Numbered from the stretch's first letter, positions 44,996-53,357 are shown. The stretch is DNA of 64,000 nt from Bacillus cytotoxicus (GCF_023715645.1 NZ_JAMBOP010000008.1:62001-126000); one strand, 5' to 3'. Program-made: numbers and translations. Notes: generated by a model from the sequence alone, not told the origin.

Positions 44996-46306
44996 GTGAG
45001 TGAAAGCCTAATGGTGAACATTCTACATTTTTTATTGGAACATACAGTTTTTCAAAATGTATTAAAGGATCTCGATATGAATGTTTTGTATATTGAAGAT
45101 GGTCATAACGAGAGAGACGCAATTGCAATGGTAAAGCCAAAGTGTTTGTTTTTGGCACATAGTTTTGAAGAAGGAAAAATATTGTTTGGAAAAGTTCAGC
45201 CGCAAATCGTGATTATATACATTACGAAAGCTTCTCAGGTTGATTTTGTGAAGGAAGTATTCAATTCAGATATTTCATTTATCATTGTATGGAGTGAAGA
45301 AGTGACATATCAATTTGTTGATTTAATTAAACTTGGTGTACGAAATATTATCTTACCGCCAATTACGCCGCAATCTGTACTTGCTGAAGTACAAAAAAGT
45401 GTGTATGAGTTGTCATTAGTTAAACAAGTCATATTACAGCAAGAGTTACTTCAAATGATGTTTGATTTTCAGAATGATTTACTGTTTATTCTAGAAGATG
45501 ATGAAATAATAGATTGCAATACGAATTTTTTACGTTTTTTCGGATACGAAGATCTTATGTCATATCATGAGTACCATATGACATTTGCAGAACATTTTGT
45601 CCAGGAAAATGGATATTATATCGCGGAAAATAATACAATGTGGATTGATGATTGCTTAACGCACTCAAGAAAAATTAAAATGTATAATGAGATAGGAGAA
45701 GCAAGAGTATTCTTGCTTCGTATTGCTCCGTTACCTAATGATGTATCGAGATTCATCGCGACATGTACAGATATTACAGCGTTAGAAGAAGAATATAAAG
45801 AGCAAGAGCGTTTAGTAACAACTGATTCTCTGACGAATGTTTATAATAGAATGAAGTTTCAAATACTATTCTCAGAAGGCTTGGAAACTGCAATACGAAT
45901 GAATCAATCATTTGCTCTTGTTTTATTTAATCTGGATGATTTCAAAAAAGTAAATGACACGTATGGGCAGGATTTTGGAGACTTAGCACTAGTACAATTG
46001 GCGGAACTTGTAACAGCAAAATTACAGACTCATCATGTTTTTGCAAGGTGGAGTGGAGAAGAATTTATTCTTTTTTTATCTCAAACAACTGAAAAAGAAG
46101 CATTTCAAATTGCAGAAGCACTCCGGTTTTTTATTGAAACAAAAAATTTTTCTGGAATTTCAAAGATAACAGCAAGCTTTGGTGTTGCGGCGTTTGAAAA
46201 TGGAATTACACAAGAAATGTTATTGCATCGAGTAAATATTGCATTATATGAAGCAAAGAAAAAGGGGAAAAATCAAGTGTGTTTATATCGTAAAGAAAAA
46301 ATGTGA
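44996..46306 (+). CDS. Diguanylate cyclase with pseudo-receiver, PAS and GGDEF domains
   Basis: A 436-residue protein. Residues about 25-140 look like a response-regulator receiver but lack the phospho-acceptor Asp (QPQIVIIYI in its place). About 150-265 is a PAS domain (FILEDDEIIDCNTNFLRFFGYED) ending in TCTDITALEEE. About 275-436 is GGDEF (TDSLTNVYNRMKF, FNLDDFKKVNDTYGQDFGDLAL). The active-site loop is RWSGEEF, SGEEF rather than GGEEF; some such variants are active. No RxxD inhibitory site is seen. It probably makes c-di-GMP. The start is GTG 44996 or ATG 45011. Confidence 0.82.
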   Translation: MSESLMVNILHFLLEHTVFQNVLKDLDMNVLYIEDGHNERDAIAMVKPKCLFLAHSFEEGKILFGKVQPQIVIIYITKASQVDFVKEVFNSDISFIIVWSEEVTYQFVDLIKLGVRNIILPPITPQSVLAEVQKSVYELSLVKQVILQQELLQMMFDFQNDLLFILEDDEIIDCNTNFLRFFGYEDLMSYHEYHMTFAEHFVQENGYYIAENNTMWIDDCLTHSRKIKMYNEIGEARVFLLRIAPLPNDVSRFIATCTDITALEEEYKEQERLVTTDSLTNVYNRMKFQILFSEGLETAIRMNQSFALVLFNLDDFKKVNDTYGQDFGDLALVQLAELVTAKLQTHHVFARWSGEEFILFLSQTTEKEAFQIAEALRFFIETKNFSGISKITASFGVAAFENGITQEMLLHRVNIALYEAKKKGKNQVCLYRKEKM

Positions 46307-46341
46307 TTTTTTTCGCAACAAATTGTTGCGATTTTTTTTTA
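46306..46341 (+). terminator. Terminator of the GGDEF gene
   Basis: TCGCAACA/TGTTGCGA stem then nine T. Confidence 0.9.
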
Positions 46342-46405
46342 TTAACGGATAATGGGAAAGAGGGGAGGAGTAAATATTTAAGATGCGATGGAGGATTTTT
46401 AAGAA

Positions 46406-47533
46406 ATGAAGACGTTATGGAGCACAATTATTTTTTTACTTTCTGTTTTATTAGTAGGAAGCTATTTCTTTTTTAAAGTACCTGCTAAAAAAGAAGCACA
46501 ATCAATCAAAACAACTGCCCCTGCTAACACAACGAAAGAAAAAGAAAAAGAAAAAGAAATTGATTATACTGCTGTTACTCAAAAATTAGATCAGTATTTA
46601 AAAGATAAACAATTAAATGGATCAGTCCTTGTTTCCTATCAAGGGCGTACTTTATTAGATAAAGGGTATGGCTATGCGGATGTACAAAAACAAATTGAAA
46701 ATACACCGCAAACAAAACATCGAATCGGTTCTATTACAAAAATGACCATTGCTGTATCTATTTTACAGTTGCAAGAACAAGGAAAGTTAAATATACAGGA
46801 AAATGTACATACATATATTCCATCTTTTCCTGCGAATAAAAATATTACATTATATCATTTATTAACGCATACATCAGGACTACCTGAGCATGGAAAAGGG
46901 AAAGTTAATGCAGCATCTCACCTTAATTTAGTAACGTGGCTCGGACAACAACCGGTTGCTTTTCAACCGGGGCAAGGTTGGTTATATACAGATTATAATT
47001 ATATGCTATTAGCTTATATAGTAGAAAAAACCTCAGGACAATCTATAGCACAATACGTTAGAGAACACATCTTTATTCCGGCGGAAATGATGGAGTCAGG
47101 TATGGGAGAGAAGCCGGAAGGAGATGTAAATTTTGCAAAAGGCTATAAAAAGAATGAGAATAATCTTGTATTAGCCCCAAGCTTAATCATGAATTGGTTA
47201 TATGGATGCGGTGAGATGTATACAACGGTGCATGATATGAAAAAGCTAGACGAAGCAATTAAGTCAGGAAAACTTATTTCGTCTGAAAGTTTGAAATTAA
47301 TGATAACGCCACCTACGGATAGAAAATACGCATTTAGCTTTTATATATATCCAGATTATTATCACAATCATGGTGTACTTTCGGGATGGAATACATTTAA
47401 TAATTTTAATTGGGATAAACAACTATTTGTCATTGTATTTTCAAATGTGCAAAATGGAATCAATGATGAGTTTAATACCGAATTTCGCAAACTTGTGAGT
47501 GATTTGTTAGAAAAAGAGGAGATGAGAAAATGA
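46406..47533 (+). CDS. Beta-lactamase/penicillin-binding-like serine hydrolase
   Basis: A 375-residue exported, membrane-anchored class C-like hydrolase. A membrane segment (IIFLLSVLLVGSYFFF) is followed by a Lys/Glu linker from a hexanucleotide repeat (46534-46558). The nucleophile motif is SITK in HRIGSITKMTI. The tyrosine motif reads YTDYNYMLLAY, with Asp where Asn is usual. HNHGVLSGW is the third box. Relatives include esterases and D-amino-acid peptidases; the substrate is unknown. It overlaps the next gene by four bases (ATGA). Confidence 0.82.
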   Translation: MKTLWSTIIFLLSVLLVGSYFFFKVPAKKEAQSIKTTAPANTTKEKEKEKEIDYTAVTQKLDQYLKDKQLNGSVLVSYQGRTLLDKGYGYADVQKQIENTPQTKHRIGSITKMTIAVSILQLQEQGKLNIQENVHTYIPSFPANKNITLYHLLTHTSGLPEHGKGKVNAASHLNLVTWLGQQPVAFQPGQGWLYTDYNYMLLAYIVEKTSGQSIAQYVREHIFIPAEMMESGMGEKPEGDVNFAKGYKKNENNLVLAPSLIMNWLYGCGEMYTTVHDMKKLDEAIKSGKLISSESLKLMITPPTDRKYAFSFYIYPDYYHNHGVLSGWNTFNNFNWDKQLFVIVFSNVQNGINDEFNTEFRKLVSDLLEKEEMRK

Positions 47534-48414
47534 AGCAGTTATTACCACCAACTTCCATTGGTTTTGTTGGTACCGGTGTTATGGGAAAAAGTATGGTGCG
47601 TCATTTACTAAAGGCAGGTTATACGGTGTACGTATATAATCGTACAAAAGAAAAAGCAGCAGATTTAATTGAAGAAGGTGCAAAGTGGTGTGATTCTCCA
47701 AAGGAACTAGCAAGAATCGTAGATGTCGTAATGACTATGGTTGGATATCCACACGATGTAGAGGAAGTATACTTTGGTGAAAATGGAATTCTTAATCACG
47801 CTAAACAAGGGACGATTACGATCGACTTTACAACATCAACACCAACTTTGGCGAAACGTATTTACGAAGAAGCAAAGAGTAAGGAAATTTATGTATTAGA
47901 TGCTCCTGTATCGGGCGGAGATATTGGAGCAAAAGAAGGACGTCTTGCAATCATGATTGGTGGAGACGAGGAAGTATATAGAGCCTGCTTGCCATTATTT
48001 GAATTATTAGGTGGAAATATAATGTTGCAAGGGAAAGCTGGTAGTGGTCAACATACAAAAATGTGCAATCAAATTGCAATTGCATCTAATATGCTTGGTG
48101 TATGTGAAGCGATTGCTTATGCAAAAAAGGCAGGATTACATCCAGAAAAAGTGTTACAAAGTATTTCTACTGGTGCAGCAGGCAGCTGGTCATTAAGTAA
48201 TTTAGCACCTCGTATGTTACAAGGTGATTTTGAACCAGGATTTTATGTGAAACACTTTATAAAAGATATGAACATTGCCTTAACAGAAGCAGAAGAGCTT
48301 GGATTATCTGCACCTGGCTTAACTCTTGCTAGAGAGTTATATGAGCAATTGATGCAAGATGGTGAAGAAAATAGTGGAACACAAGCATTATATAAACAAT
48401 ATATAAAGGAGTGA
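47530..48414 (+). CDS. 3-hydroxyisobutyrate dehydrogenase-family oxidoreductase (YkwC-like)
   Basis: A 294-residue beta-hydroxyacid dehydrogenase. The NAD(P)-binding motif is GFVGTGVMGKSMVRHL at the N terminus, the substrate region is DAPVSGGDIGAKEG, and the catalytic Lys is in GSGQHTKMCNQI. It oxidises a small 3-hydroxyacid or reduces a semialdehyde; B. subtilis YkwC is the closest remembered relative. It is the middle gene of a three-gene operon with the serine hydrolase and a small unknown protein. Confidence 0.87.
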   Translation: MKQLLPPTSIGFVGTGVMGKSMVRHLLKAGYTVYVYNRTKEKAADLIEEGAKWCDSPKELARIVDVVMTMVGYPHDVEEVYFGENGILNHAKQGTITIDFTTSTPTLAKRIYEEAKSKEIYVLDAPVSGGDIGAKEGRLAIMIGGDEEVYRACLPLFELLGGNIMLQGKAGSGQHTKMCNQIAIASNMLGVCEAIAYAKKAGLHPEKVLQSISTGAAGSWSLSNLAPRMLQGDFEPGFYVKHFIKDMNIALTEAEELGLSAPGLTLARELYEQLMQDGEENSGTQALYKQYIKE

Positions 48415-48418
48415 TTGT

Positions 48419-48751
48419 ATGAGTTTAGAAAAGTTCGATAATATTATTCGTACAGTACAGTGTACAGAAACGACTCTTATTAATGACAAGCAACTCGCTG
48501 CGTTTCAAAAGAAGTATAACTTTGAACCAGCATTTGAATATGGTAGAGATGCAACAGGTCGTTATGTTATTCGAACAACGAAAGAAATGCTAGAAGAGAT
48601 GGAATTTTATTTAGCATTAAAATATGAGCGTGATCTCATTGATTTATATATGAATGCAGAAGTAGACGGGAAATTTTATATTTCGGTTAGCTACGGAGAC
48701 GATGCACTTCATTTAAAAGAGCTGTTTCAATTTTTAGAAGAGAATAAATAA
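48419..48751 (+). CDS. Conserved hypothetical protein, 110 aa
   Basis: A small acidic cytosolic protein starting MSLEKFDNIIRTVQCTETTL. No signal peptide or membrane segment is visible. Segments FEYGRDATGRYVIRTTKEM and FYISVSYGDDALHLKELFQF suggest a compact alpha/beta fold. I recognise no family. AAAGGAGTG overlaps the end of the dehydrogenase gene four bases upstream, so it is the third gene of that operon, and a terminator follows. Confidence 0.75.
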   Translation: MSLEKFDNIIRTVQCTETTLINDKQLAAFQKKYNFEPAFEYGRDATGRYVIRTTKEMLEEMEFYLALKYERDLIDLYMNAEVDGKFYISVSYGDDALHLKELFQFLEENK

Positions 48752-48779
48752 AAAAGTCCTCGTTATGAGGACTTTTTTA
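48750..48779 (+). terminator. Terminator of the three-gene operon
   Basis: AAAAAGTCCTC/GAGGACTTTTTT. Confidence 0.92.
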
Positions 48780-48797
48780 TCATATCTGGCGAGAAGA

Positions 48798-48835
48798 CCC
48801 CCACCACAAGCGGAATAGAAGTGGGGGTAGTTCAA
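48798..48835. repeat. Remnant of the second repeat family
   Basis: CCCCCAC/GTGGGGG hairpin followed by TAGTTCAATT, like the end of the repeat at 478-634. Confidence 0.5.
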
Positions 48836-49114
48836 TTAGGAAAGGTTTGTTGCCCGGCGTGCTTTTTCAATTGGAAAGGGAATGACTTCAGCTATTCTGT
48901 TTTGAGTAAATCGTTTTGTGCGAGCATGACGTAATATATAGAAGGAAAACAGGATACTAACAGGAACTGCACCATATAAACTGAAAAATAAAGCGCTTAC
49001 AGTAGATGCGACGAAACCAATCATACCAACTTCTAACTCATCCATAATAGCTCCCAAAACGGCAGGTATAGCCCCGCAAACAACACCAAAAAGAATTGCT
49101 AAAATTAACTCCAT
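48836..49114 (-). CDS. Small membrane protein of unknown function, 92 aa
   Basis: Two to three hydrophobic segments (LILAILFGVVCGAIPAVLG, MIGFVASTVSALFFSLYGA, VPVSILFSFYIL) and a basic C-terminal tail (RHARTKRFTQNR). AGGAAGGG lies seven bases before the ATG. No family recognised. It stands alone between the previous operon and the small ORF pair. Confidence 0.7.
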   Translation of the reverse strand: MELILAILFGVVCGAIPAVLGAIMDELEVGMIGFVASTVSALFFSLYGAVPVSILFSFYILRHARTKRFTQNRIAEVIPFPIEKARRATNLS

Positions 49115-49235
49115 GTATTCCCTTCCTCCTTTTTAAAATAGCGTTCTTTTTTCTATTATTTGTATTATAACATAGTTTAAACAGAATTTTCAGAAAAAAT
49201 TCACAAAATGTTCATAAAATTGTAAAAAAATTTTC

Positions 49236-49277
49236 AACAAAAAAAGAAGGATTATCTCATTAAGGAGATAATCCTTT
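49236..49277 (-). terminator. Minus-strand terminator of the small ORF pair
   Basis: Minus strand AAGGATTATCTC/GAGATAATCCTT followed by CTTTTTTT. The only genes it can serve are the ORFs at 49260-49542. Confidence 0.88.
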
Positions 49278-49397
49278 CCATAGGAGGTCGTATATATGTA
49301 GAGTGAATAAAGGGAAGGAAAAGGGGAACCAATTCCGATCAGTTAATTCTTTTTTCAGTTCACTCAGTTCTTGCCACTGACGAAAGAGCTGTCTCAC
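49260..49397 (-). CDS. Small ORF B, 45 aa, unknown
   Basis: GTG start preceded by GGGGGTGACAAA, which is also the end of ORF A. The product begins [18 protein letters not shown] and continues with an aromatic half ([19 protein letters not shown]), ending KGLSP. No family recognised. A strong terminator overlaps its stop, good evidence that this strand is transcribed here. Confidence 0.55.
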   Translation of the reverse strand: MRQLFRQWQELSELKKELTDRNWFPFSFPLFTLHIYDLLWKGLSP

Positions 49398-49401
49398 TTT
49401 G

Positions 49402-49542
49402 TCACCCCCATAAACGTAAAGCAGCTTGTAAATAAGGGTCATCACTCTTATAAAGCGCATCAATAGCAGCTCGAAATGCTTTTCTGCCTCTCTGTGCACT
49501 GGATGGGTGGCCGTGGATAACCACCTCCAGCATTAATGACAC
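49402..49542 (-). CDS. Small ORF A, about 46 aa, unknown
   Basis: Starts at GTG 49542 or ATG 49533 ([20 protein letters not shown]) and ends [14 protein letters not shown]. No clear ribosome site precedes it, and its upstream region is the start of the divergent amidase gene. Its stop and last codons hold the ribosome site of ORF B, so the two look coupled; alternatively one gene was split by a frameshift. Confidence 0.45.
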   Translation of the reverse strand: MSLMLEVVIHGHPSSAQRGRKAFRAAIDALYKSDDPYLQAALRLWG

Positions 49543-49580
49543 ATTGCTTACCAAAGTCACGAATGAGAAGGGGGAAAGTA

Positions 49581-50369
49581 ATGGAAATTGCATGTGTTCA
49601 AATGAATATCACTTTTGGTAATGTTGCAAAAAATATAGAACATGCTGAGAAAAAAATAAATGAAGCGATGAAGAAAAAACCGGATGTTATTGTATTACCA
49701 GAGTTATGGACAACAGGTTATGATTTAGAGTGTCTTCCTGATATTGCGGATTTAAATGGGAATGATACGAAAAGCTTATTATTAAAGTGGAGTAAACAAA
49801 ATGGTGTAAATATTGTCGGTGGTTCGATTGCAAAGCAGACAGAGAATGGTGTTACAAATACGATGTATGTTAGTGATCGGAACGGAAAAATTGTGGCTGA
49901 ATATAGTAAAGTACATTTGTTTCAACTGATGGATGAGCATAAATATTTAATTGCTGGAAATGAAACGGGGCATTTTCTACTGGAGAATATACCGTGTGCA
50001 GGAACAATTTGCTATGATATTCGTTTTCCAGAATGGATGCGCGTTCATACTGCACAAGGAGCGACTGTATTATTTGTTGTAGCAGAGTGGCCGCTTGTTC
50101 GTTTAGCACATTGGCGATTATTGCTTCAAGCAAGGGCAATTGAAAATCAATGTTATGTTGTGGCGTGTAATCGCGCTGGAAGTGATCCTAATAATGTATT
50201 TGCAGGACATTCTCTTATTATTGATCCTTGGGGAGAAATCGTTATTGAAGCTGATGAAACAGAAACAATTTTGTTTGGAACATTAGATACTAAGAAAATC
50301 TCGGAAGTACGAAAGGGGATTCCTGTTTTTTTTGATCGACGTCCAGAATTGTACACATTAAAAAAATAA
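49581..50369 (+). CDS. Carbon-nitrogen hydrolase (YkrU/MtnU-like amidase)
   Basis: A 262-residue nitrilase-superfamily enzyme. The catalytic triad is visible: Glu in [11 protein letters not shown], Lys in [13 protein letters not shown], Cys in [14 protein letters not shown]. It probably is an omega-amidase, cleaving 2-oxo acid amides such as ketoglutaramate or the 4-methylthio analogue of methionine salvage; no mtn genes are adjacent. ATG 49581 follows GAGAAGGGGG. Confidence 0.85.
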   Translation: MEIACVQMNITFGNVAKNIEHAEKKINEAMKKKPDVIVLPELWTTGYDLECLPDIADLNGNDTKSLLLKWSKQNGVNIVGGSIAKQTENGVTNTMYVSDRNGKIVAEYSKVHLFQLMDEHKYLIAGNETGHFLLENIPCAGTICYDIRFPEWMRVHTAQGATVLFVVAEWPLVRLAHWRLLLQARAIENQCYVVACNRAGSDPNNVFAGHSLIIDPWGEIVIEADETETILFGTLDTKKISEVRKGIPVFFDRRPELYTLKK

Positions 50370-50438
50370 TTTAGTTTGTTTTTCGTTACCACTTTTTTGT
50401 CTCTTCGCTTATTTATTATATGAAGGGAGGAGACAACG

Positions 50439-50588
50439 ATGGAGGAATGGATATCAGTTATTGGCAATGTTGGCTTTCCGATTGTTGTGACGCTATACTT
50501 GCTGCATAGAATTGAAAGTAAGTTAGATGGCGTTATTGTTGCGATTGAGAAGCTACCAAAGCAAATGCAAATTGAAAAACCGACATAA
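50439..50588 (+). CDS. YvrJ family protein, 49 aa
   Basis: Starts MEEWISVIGNVGFPIVVTLY and continues LLHRIESKLDGVIVAIEKLP. An N-terminal membrane helix followed by a short amphipathic segment is the pattern of the YvrJ family, of unknown function. GGGAGGAGACAACG precedes the ATG. The last residues (QIEKPT) and stop codon lie in the start of the downstream repeat, so the C terminus was set by that repeat. Confidence 0.72.
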   Translation: MEEWISVIGNVGFPIVVTLYLLHRIESKLDGVIVAIEKLPKQMQIEKPT

Positions 50589-50739
50589 AAACCTCTTTTT
50601 TTAGGGGAGGATGAGAGCATCTGGCCGTGCATAGAAGCGGCCAGTGCCTGTTTCTGCCACATGCGAAGTTTGAAACATAAGGAGTGGGCCAGTGTAAGAC
50701 ATATTGTATTTTGCATAGCAGCAACTTATATATAAATAC
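50568..50739 (+). repeat. bcr-like repeat copy (first of a direct pair)
   Basis: AAATTGAAAAACCGACATAA start, GATGAGAGCATCTGGCC and GCGGCCAGTGCC core (stem arms CTGGCC/GGCCAG fully paired), AACTTATATATAAATACAAA tail. Confidence 0.85.
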
Positions 50740-50928
50740 AAATTGAAAAACAGACATAAAAATTTCTTTCTTTTTAGCTGGGCGAGAGCATCTGGCCGTG
50801 CATAGAAGCGGCCAGTGCTTTTTCCTGCCACATGCGAGGTTTGAAAGATAAGGAACAGGCGAGTAGCGGGCATGTTGTATTCTGCATAGCAGCGACTTAT
50901 ATATCGAAAAATTAAAGTGGAACTATAT
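50739..50928 (+). repeat. bcr-like repeat copy (second of a direct pair)
   Basis: CAAATTGAAAAACAGACATA start, GGGCGAGAGCATCTGGCC and GCGGCCAGTGC core, CGACTTATATATCGAAAAA tail. It shares the GGCCAG arm with its neighbour, so the pair arose by tandem duplication. Confidence 0.85.
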
Positions 50929-50952
50929 GGGGATGGAGTAGTTTGTTGAAAT

Positions 50953-51729
50953 TCACTGTGCTGTATAACCACCATCAATGACAACAGCTTGTCCTGTAAC
51001 CCCTTTTACTTTTTCGCTTGCCAAAAATAAGGCGTAGTTTGAAATTTCTTTTGTATGTAACAATCGTTGTTGCGGTACAAGTGGGTAAATGACTTCTTCT
51101 AGTACATGTTCAAGCGGGACATTTCTAGTTGTGGCTAAATCTTGCAGCTGATTACGAATAAGAGGGGTATCAACATAGCCGGGACAAAGTGCATTTACGG
51201 TAATGCCGTACGCAGCACCTTCTAGTGCAGCGACTTTTGTAAGTCCAATTACCCCATGCTTGGCGCTATTATATGCAGATTTGCCAGCAAAGCCAACGAG
51301 ACCATTAATAGAAGCGATGTTAATGATGCGACCGTATTGTTGTTTTTTCATAATAGGAAATGCATGTTTTATTGCGATAAACGGTGCAATTTGCATAATT
51401 TTAATCAGCATTTCAAACTTTTCAGTTGGAAAATCTTCAATTGGAGAAACATATTGCATACCCGCATTATTAATTAATACATCAAGTGAACCAAATTGTG
51501 TAACAGTTTCTGAAATAGCTTGTTCAATCTCACGCTCTACTGTTACATCACACTGCATTCCCGATACTTTATACCCCTCGTTTTCTAATTGTTTCACTGC
51601 CTCTTGTACGCTGACTTCTAACCGATCCGTAATCATGACAGTTGCTCCCTCTTTTGCAAAGGCTTTTCCTAGTTCATAACCAATTCCACTTGCAGCGCCT
51701 GTTAAAAATACAATGCGATTTTTAAACAT
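50953..51729 (-). CDS. 3-hydroxybutyrate dehydrogenase (short-chain dehydrogenase)
   Basis: A 258-residue SDR. The NAD site is LTGAASGIGYELGKAF, then NNAGMQYVSPIEDFP (typical of 3-hydroxybutyrate dehydrogenases), catalytic Ser near NIASINGLVG and YNSAKHGVIG (YxxxK), and the C terminus GQAVVIDGGYTAQ. It oxidises 3-hydroxybutyrate to acetoacetate, useful when poly-hydroxybutyrate is consumed. AAGGGGGAT lies somewhat far (12 bases) before the ATG. Confidence 0.88.
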   Translation of the reverse strand: MFKNRIVFLTGAASGIGYELGKAFAKEGATVMITDRLEVSVQEAVKQLENEGYKVSGMQCDVTVEREIEQAISETVTQFGSLDVLINNAGMQYVSPIEDFPTEKFEMLIKIMQIAPFIAIKHAFPIMKKQQYGRIINIASINGLVGFAGKSAYNSAKHGVIGLTKVAALEGAAYGITVNALCPGYVDTPLIRNQLQDLATTRNVPLEHVLEEVIYPLVPQQRLLHTKEISNYALFLASEKVKGVTGQAVVIDGGYTAQ

Positions 51730-51790
51730 GTTTTATTTTATCCCCCTTATAAATATAAGATAGCTCTAATGCTCTATTTATAGAAACGAA

Positions 51791-51997
51791 GTGGGAAATC
51801 CTTCATTTTTTAGCAAAAAATGTGTGAGCTATTTTGTTTTACCAAATACTGTTTTCCATTCTGTATTTGGTAATGGGTGTCATTCCAATGGTTTTACTTG
51901 TGGGATTAATGCAAATACATATGTTAACGTAAGGACACATAGGAGACACCTCAAATATAGTAAATTTTTTGTCTGGATAAAAAGGGAATTTACTTAA
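51791..51997 (+). other. Possible decayed small gene with inverted repeat
   Basis: The frame contains NGCHSNGFTCGINANTYVNV and RTHRRHLKYS, which looks protein-like (paired Cys, NTYVNV), but no convincing ribosome site precedes it. An 11-bp inverted repeat TTACCAAATAC/GTATTTGGTAA lies in the middle (51840-51873). It may be a spore-protein remnant; weak evidence only. Confidence 0.25.
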
Positions 51998-52287
51998 CGG
52001 TGGAAAAAAGGAGGAATAAATGTTTTTAAAGTATTCAAATTGTTGTTTTGTCGAACCAAGTAAGGGGAAGATTCTTTATTTGATAAGAGCTGCGGAAGTA
52101 TAGGTTCCTCTTTATTCGATAAAGTGTTAAAATTTGTTATCATGTGTGTGAACTGTTCATCAGTAATCATACCACTCGTGTGCCAATAGCACATCATTGC
52201 ATAAGCAAGAGAACTTGTATCAACGTTGACGTTCACATTCACATTAGAATTTCCGCTGTTTGAAATACTAGAGCTATTTCGCCGCAT
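51994..52287 (-). CDS. Small protein with GNS-(V-N) motif, 97 aa
   Basis: Starts MRRNSSSISNSGNSNVNVNV and continues with DTSSLAYAMMCYWHTSGMI, then a helical TDEQFTHMITNFNTL and a tail rich in Asn/Leu/Pro. No named family recognised. The SISNSGNSNVNVNV segment is shared with the gene upstream (QISDSGNSHVNLNV). ATG 52287 follows AAGGAGG; the gene lies 40 bases after its neighbour and is probably co-transcribed. A spore-surface role is inferred from the upstream sigma-K promoter. Confidence 0.68.
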   Translation of the reverse strand: MRRNSSSISNSGNSNVNVNVNVDTSSLAYAMMCYWHTSGMITDEQFTHMITNFNTLSNKEEPILPQLLSNKESSPYLVRQNNNLNTLKTFIPPFFHR

Positions 52288-52306
52288 GGTCAATCCTCCT
52301 TACAAG

Positions 52307-52331
52307 AATAGGCTACTTTAAGTAGCCTATT
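52307..52331 (-). terminator. Perfect hairpin between the two GNS-motif genes
   Basis: AATAGGCTACTT/AAGTAGCCTATT, no T tail. It may attenuate rather than end transcription into the second gene. Confidence 0.55.
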
Positions 52332-52686
52332 CATTTGAATTGTTTTTGTTTTTGCATTGATTACTTTTCTGGGATTGAGTGGCATTATTTAATGTGTTTG
52401 TTAAGAATGGAAGCAAGGCTGCTAATAGTTGGTTTGTAACATCTGTATTTGATTGCCCTTGTGCAAGACTTTGTCTTTGATCCTTTTCTAAATCAGTAGA
52501 CTGACTATCAGAAGGAGCTGTTTCAGAATCTATATCAGAGTCTACGTTTAAATTCACGTGAGAATTTCCACTATCTGAAATTTGAGCAACGTTGTGATTG
52601 TGTGTACGTTCTTTTGATATTTCATCTTGAGGGTCGGGCTCAGTATATTGGGGCTTTTTTCGACTGCGATCTTGATAATAAAACAA
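52327..52686 (-). CDS. Low-complexity protein with GNS-(V-N) motif, 119 aa
   Basis: A hydrophilic protein starting MFYYQDRSRKKPQYTEPDPQ, with AQISDSGNSHVNLNVDSDID in the middle, a Ser/Gln/Asp-rich segment, a helix (NQLLAALLPFLTNTLNN) and an Asn/Lys-rich end. No family recognised. The start is TTG with AAAGGAGAGG before it. A sigma-K pattern promoter at 52729 suggests a mother-cell, spore-surface protein. Confidence 0.68.
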   Translation of the reverse strand: MFYYQDRSRKKPQYTEPDPQDEISKERTHNHNVAQISDSGNSHVNLNVDSDIDSETAPSDSQSTDLEKDQRQSLAQGQSNTDVTNQLLAALLPFLTNTLNNATQSQKSNQCKNKNNSNE

Positions 52687-52728
52687 GTGAATCCTCTCCT
52701 TTAGTAACTACATAAAATGTCTATACGA

Positions 52729-52755
52729 TACTTTATGTAAAAAGAGGGAAAGTGT
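52729..52755 (-). promoter_or_regulatory. Sigma-K type promoter of the GNS-motif pair
   Basis: Minus strand AC, 16 bases, CATAAAGTA (AC-N16/17-CATANNNTA). Confidence 0.55.
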
Positions 52756-52822
52756 ATGGACAAATGAACCATAATTTTGTAAAGCGAGTTAATAATAATT
52801 AATTACATCTATATAATATAAA

Positions 52823-52955
52823 TGCAACTTGAAACAATGACATAAAAACCCCTTTCTTTTTAGAGGATCGAGAGCATCTGGCCATGCATAGAAGCGGTCG
52901 TCTGCCACGTGCAAGTTTTAAAACAAAGGGAGAGGCTTTCCTATTCGTAAATAGC
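52823..52955 (+). repeat. bcr-like repeat copy, shortened
   Basis: AACTTGAAACAATGACATAA start, GATCGAGAGCATCTGGCC core; the segment between GCGGTC and TCTGCCACGTGC is deleted. AAAACAAAGGGAGAGGC follows. Confidence 0.72.
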
Positions 52956-53052
52956 AGAATAAGAAATGATGGAAAGAAGTCAGAAAATATTCAAATTTCG
53001 ACACGTTTATGTATCCATTTTTTGTTATAGTAAAGAAAAAGGGGGAGAAAAC

Positions 53053-53346
53053 ATGTATATACTTAAAATTGTCTCAGATCGCGAGGCTATTTATCAATTT
53101 GCGAGTTATGCTCAAGTGGTACAAGGGGTAGAAAATGTATATGTGGAAGTGGGGGAATCGCTGTATGAGCACCCGCTCATGAAGTTTTATGTTCATGTCA
53201 CTATCAAAGAAGGGTATGAACAAGGAAAAGTATTGCGGGAAATTGCACGTTTAGTAGAGTTAGGACGTTTTACATATGTTCATTACCGGGATGAAGAAAT
53301 TGAAAAAGCATTTGAGGACGTAAAATACGAAGGCCATATAGGCTAG
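53053..53346 (+). CDS. Hypothetical protein, 97 aa
   Basis: A small cytosolic protein starting MYILKIVSDREAIYQFASYA, with VYVEVGESLYEHPLMKFYVHV and GRFTYVHYRDEEIEKAFEDV. Alternating strands and helices suggest a compact fold; no family recognised. AGGGGGAG lies seven bases before the ATG. It is a single gene between a repeat and a terminator. Confidence 0.72.
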   Translation: MYILKIVSDREAIYQFASYAQVVQGVENVYVEVGESLYEHPLMKFYVHVTIKEGYEQGKVLREIARLVELGRFTYVHYRDEEIEKAFEDVKYEGHIG

Positions 53347-53357
53347 ATAATAAGCGA

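Noticed and set aside
50533-50984. Overlapping minus-strand frames of 74 and 127 residues
   Set aside because: They read through two copies of the interspersed repeat, which explains their internal similarity (FYARPDAL repeated).
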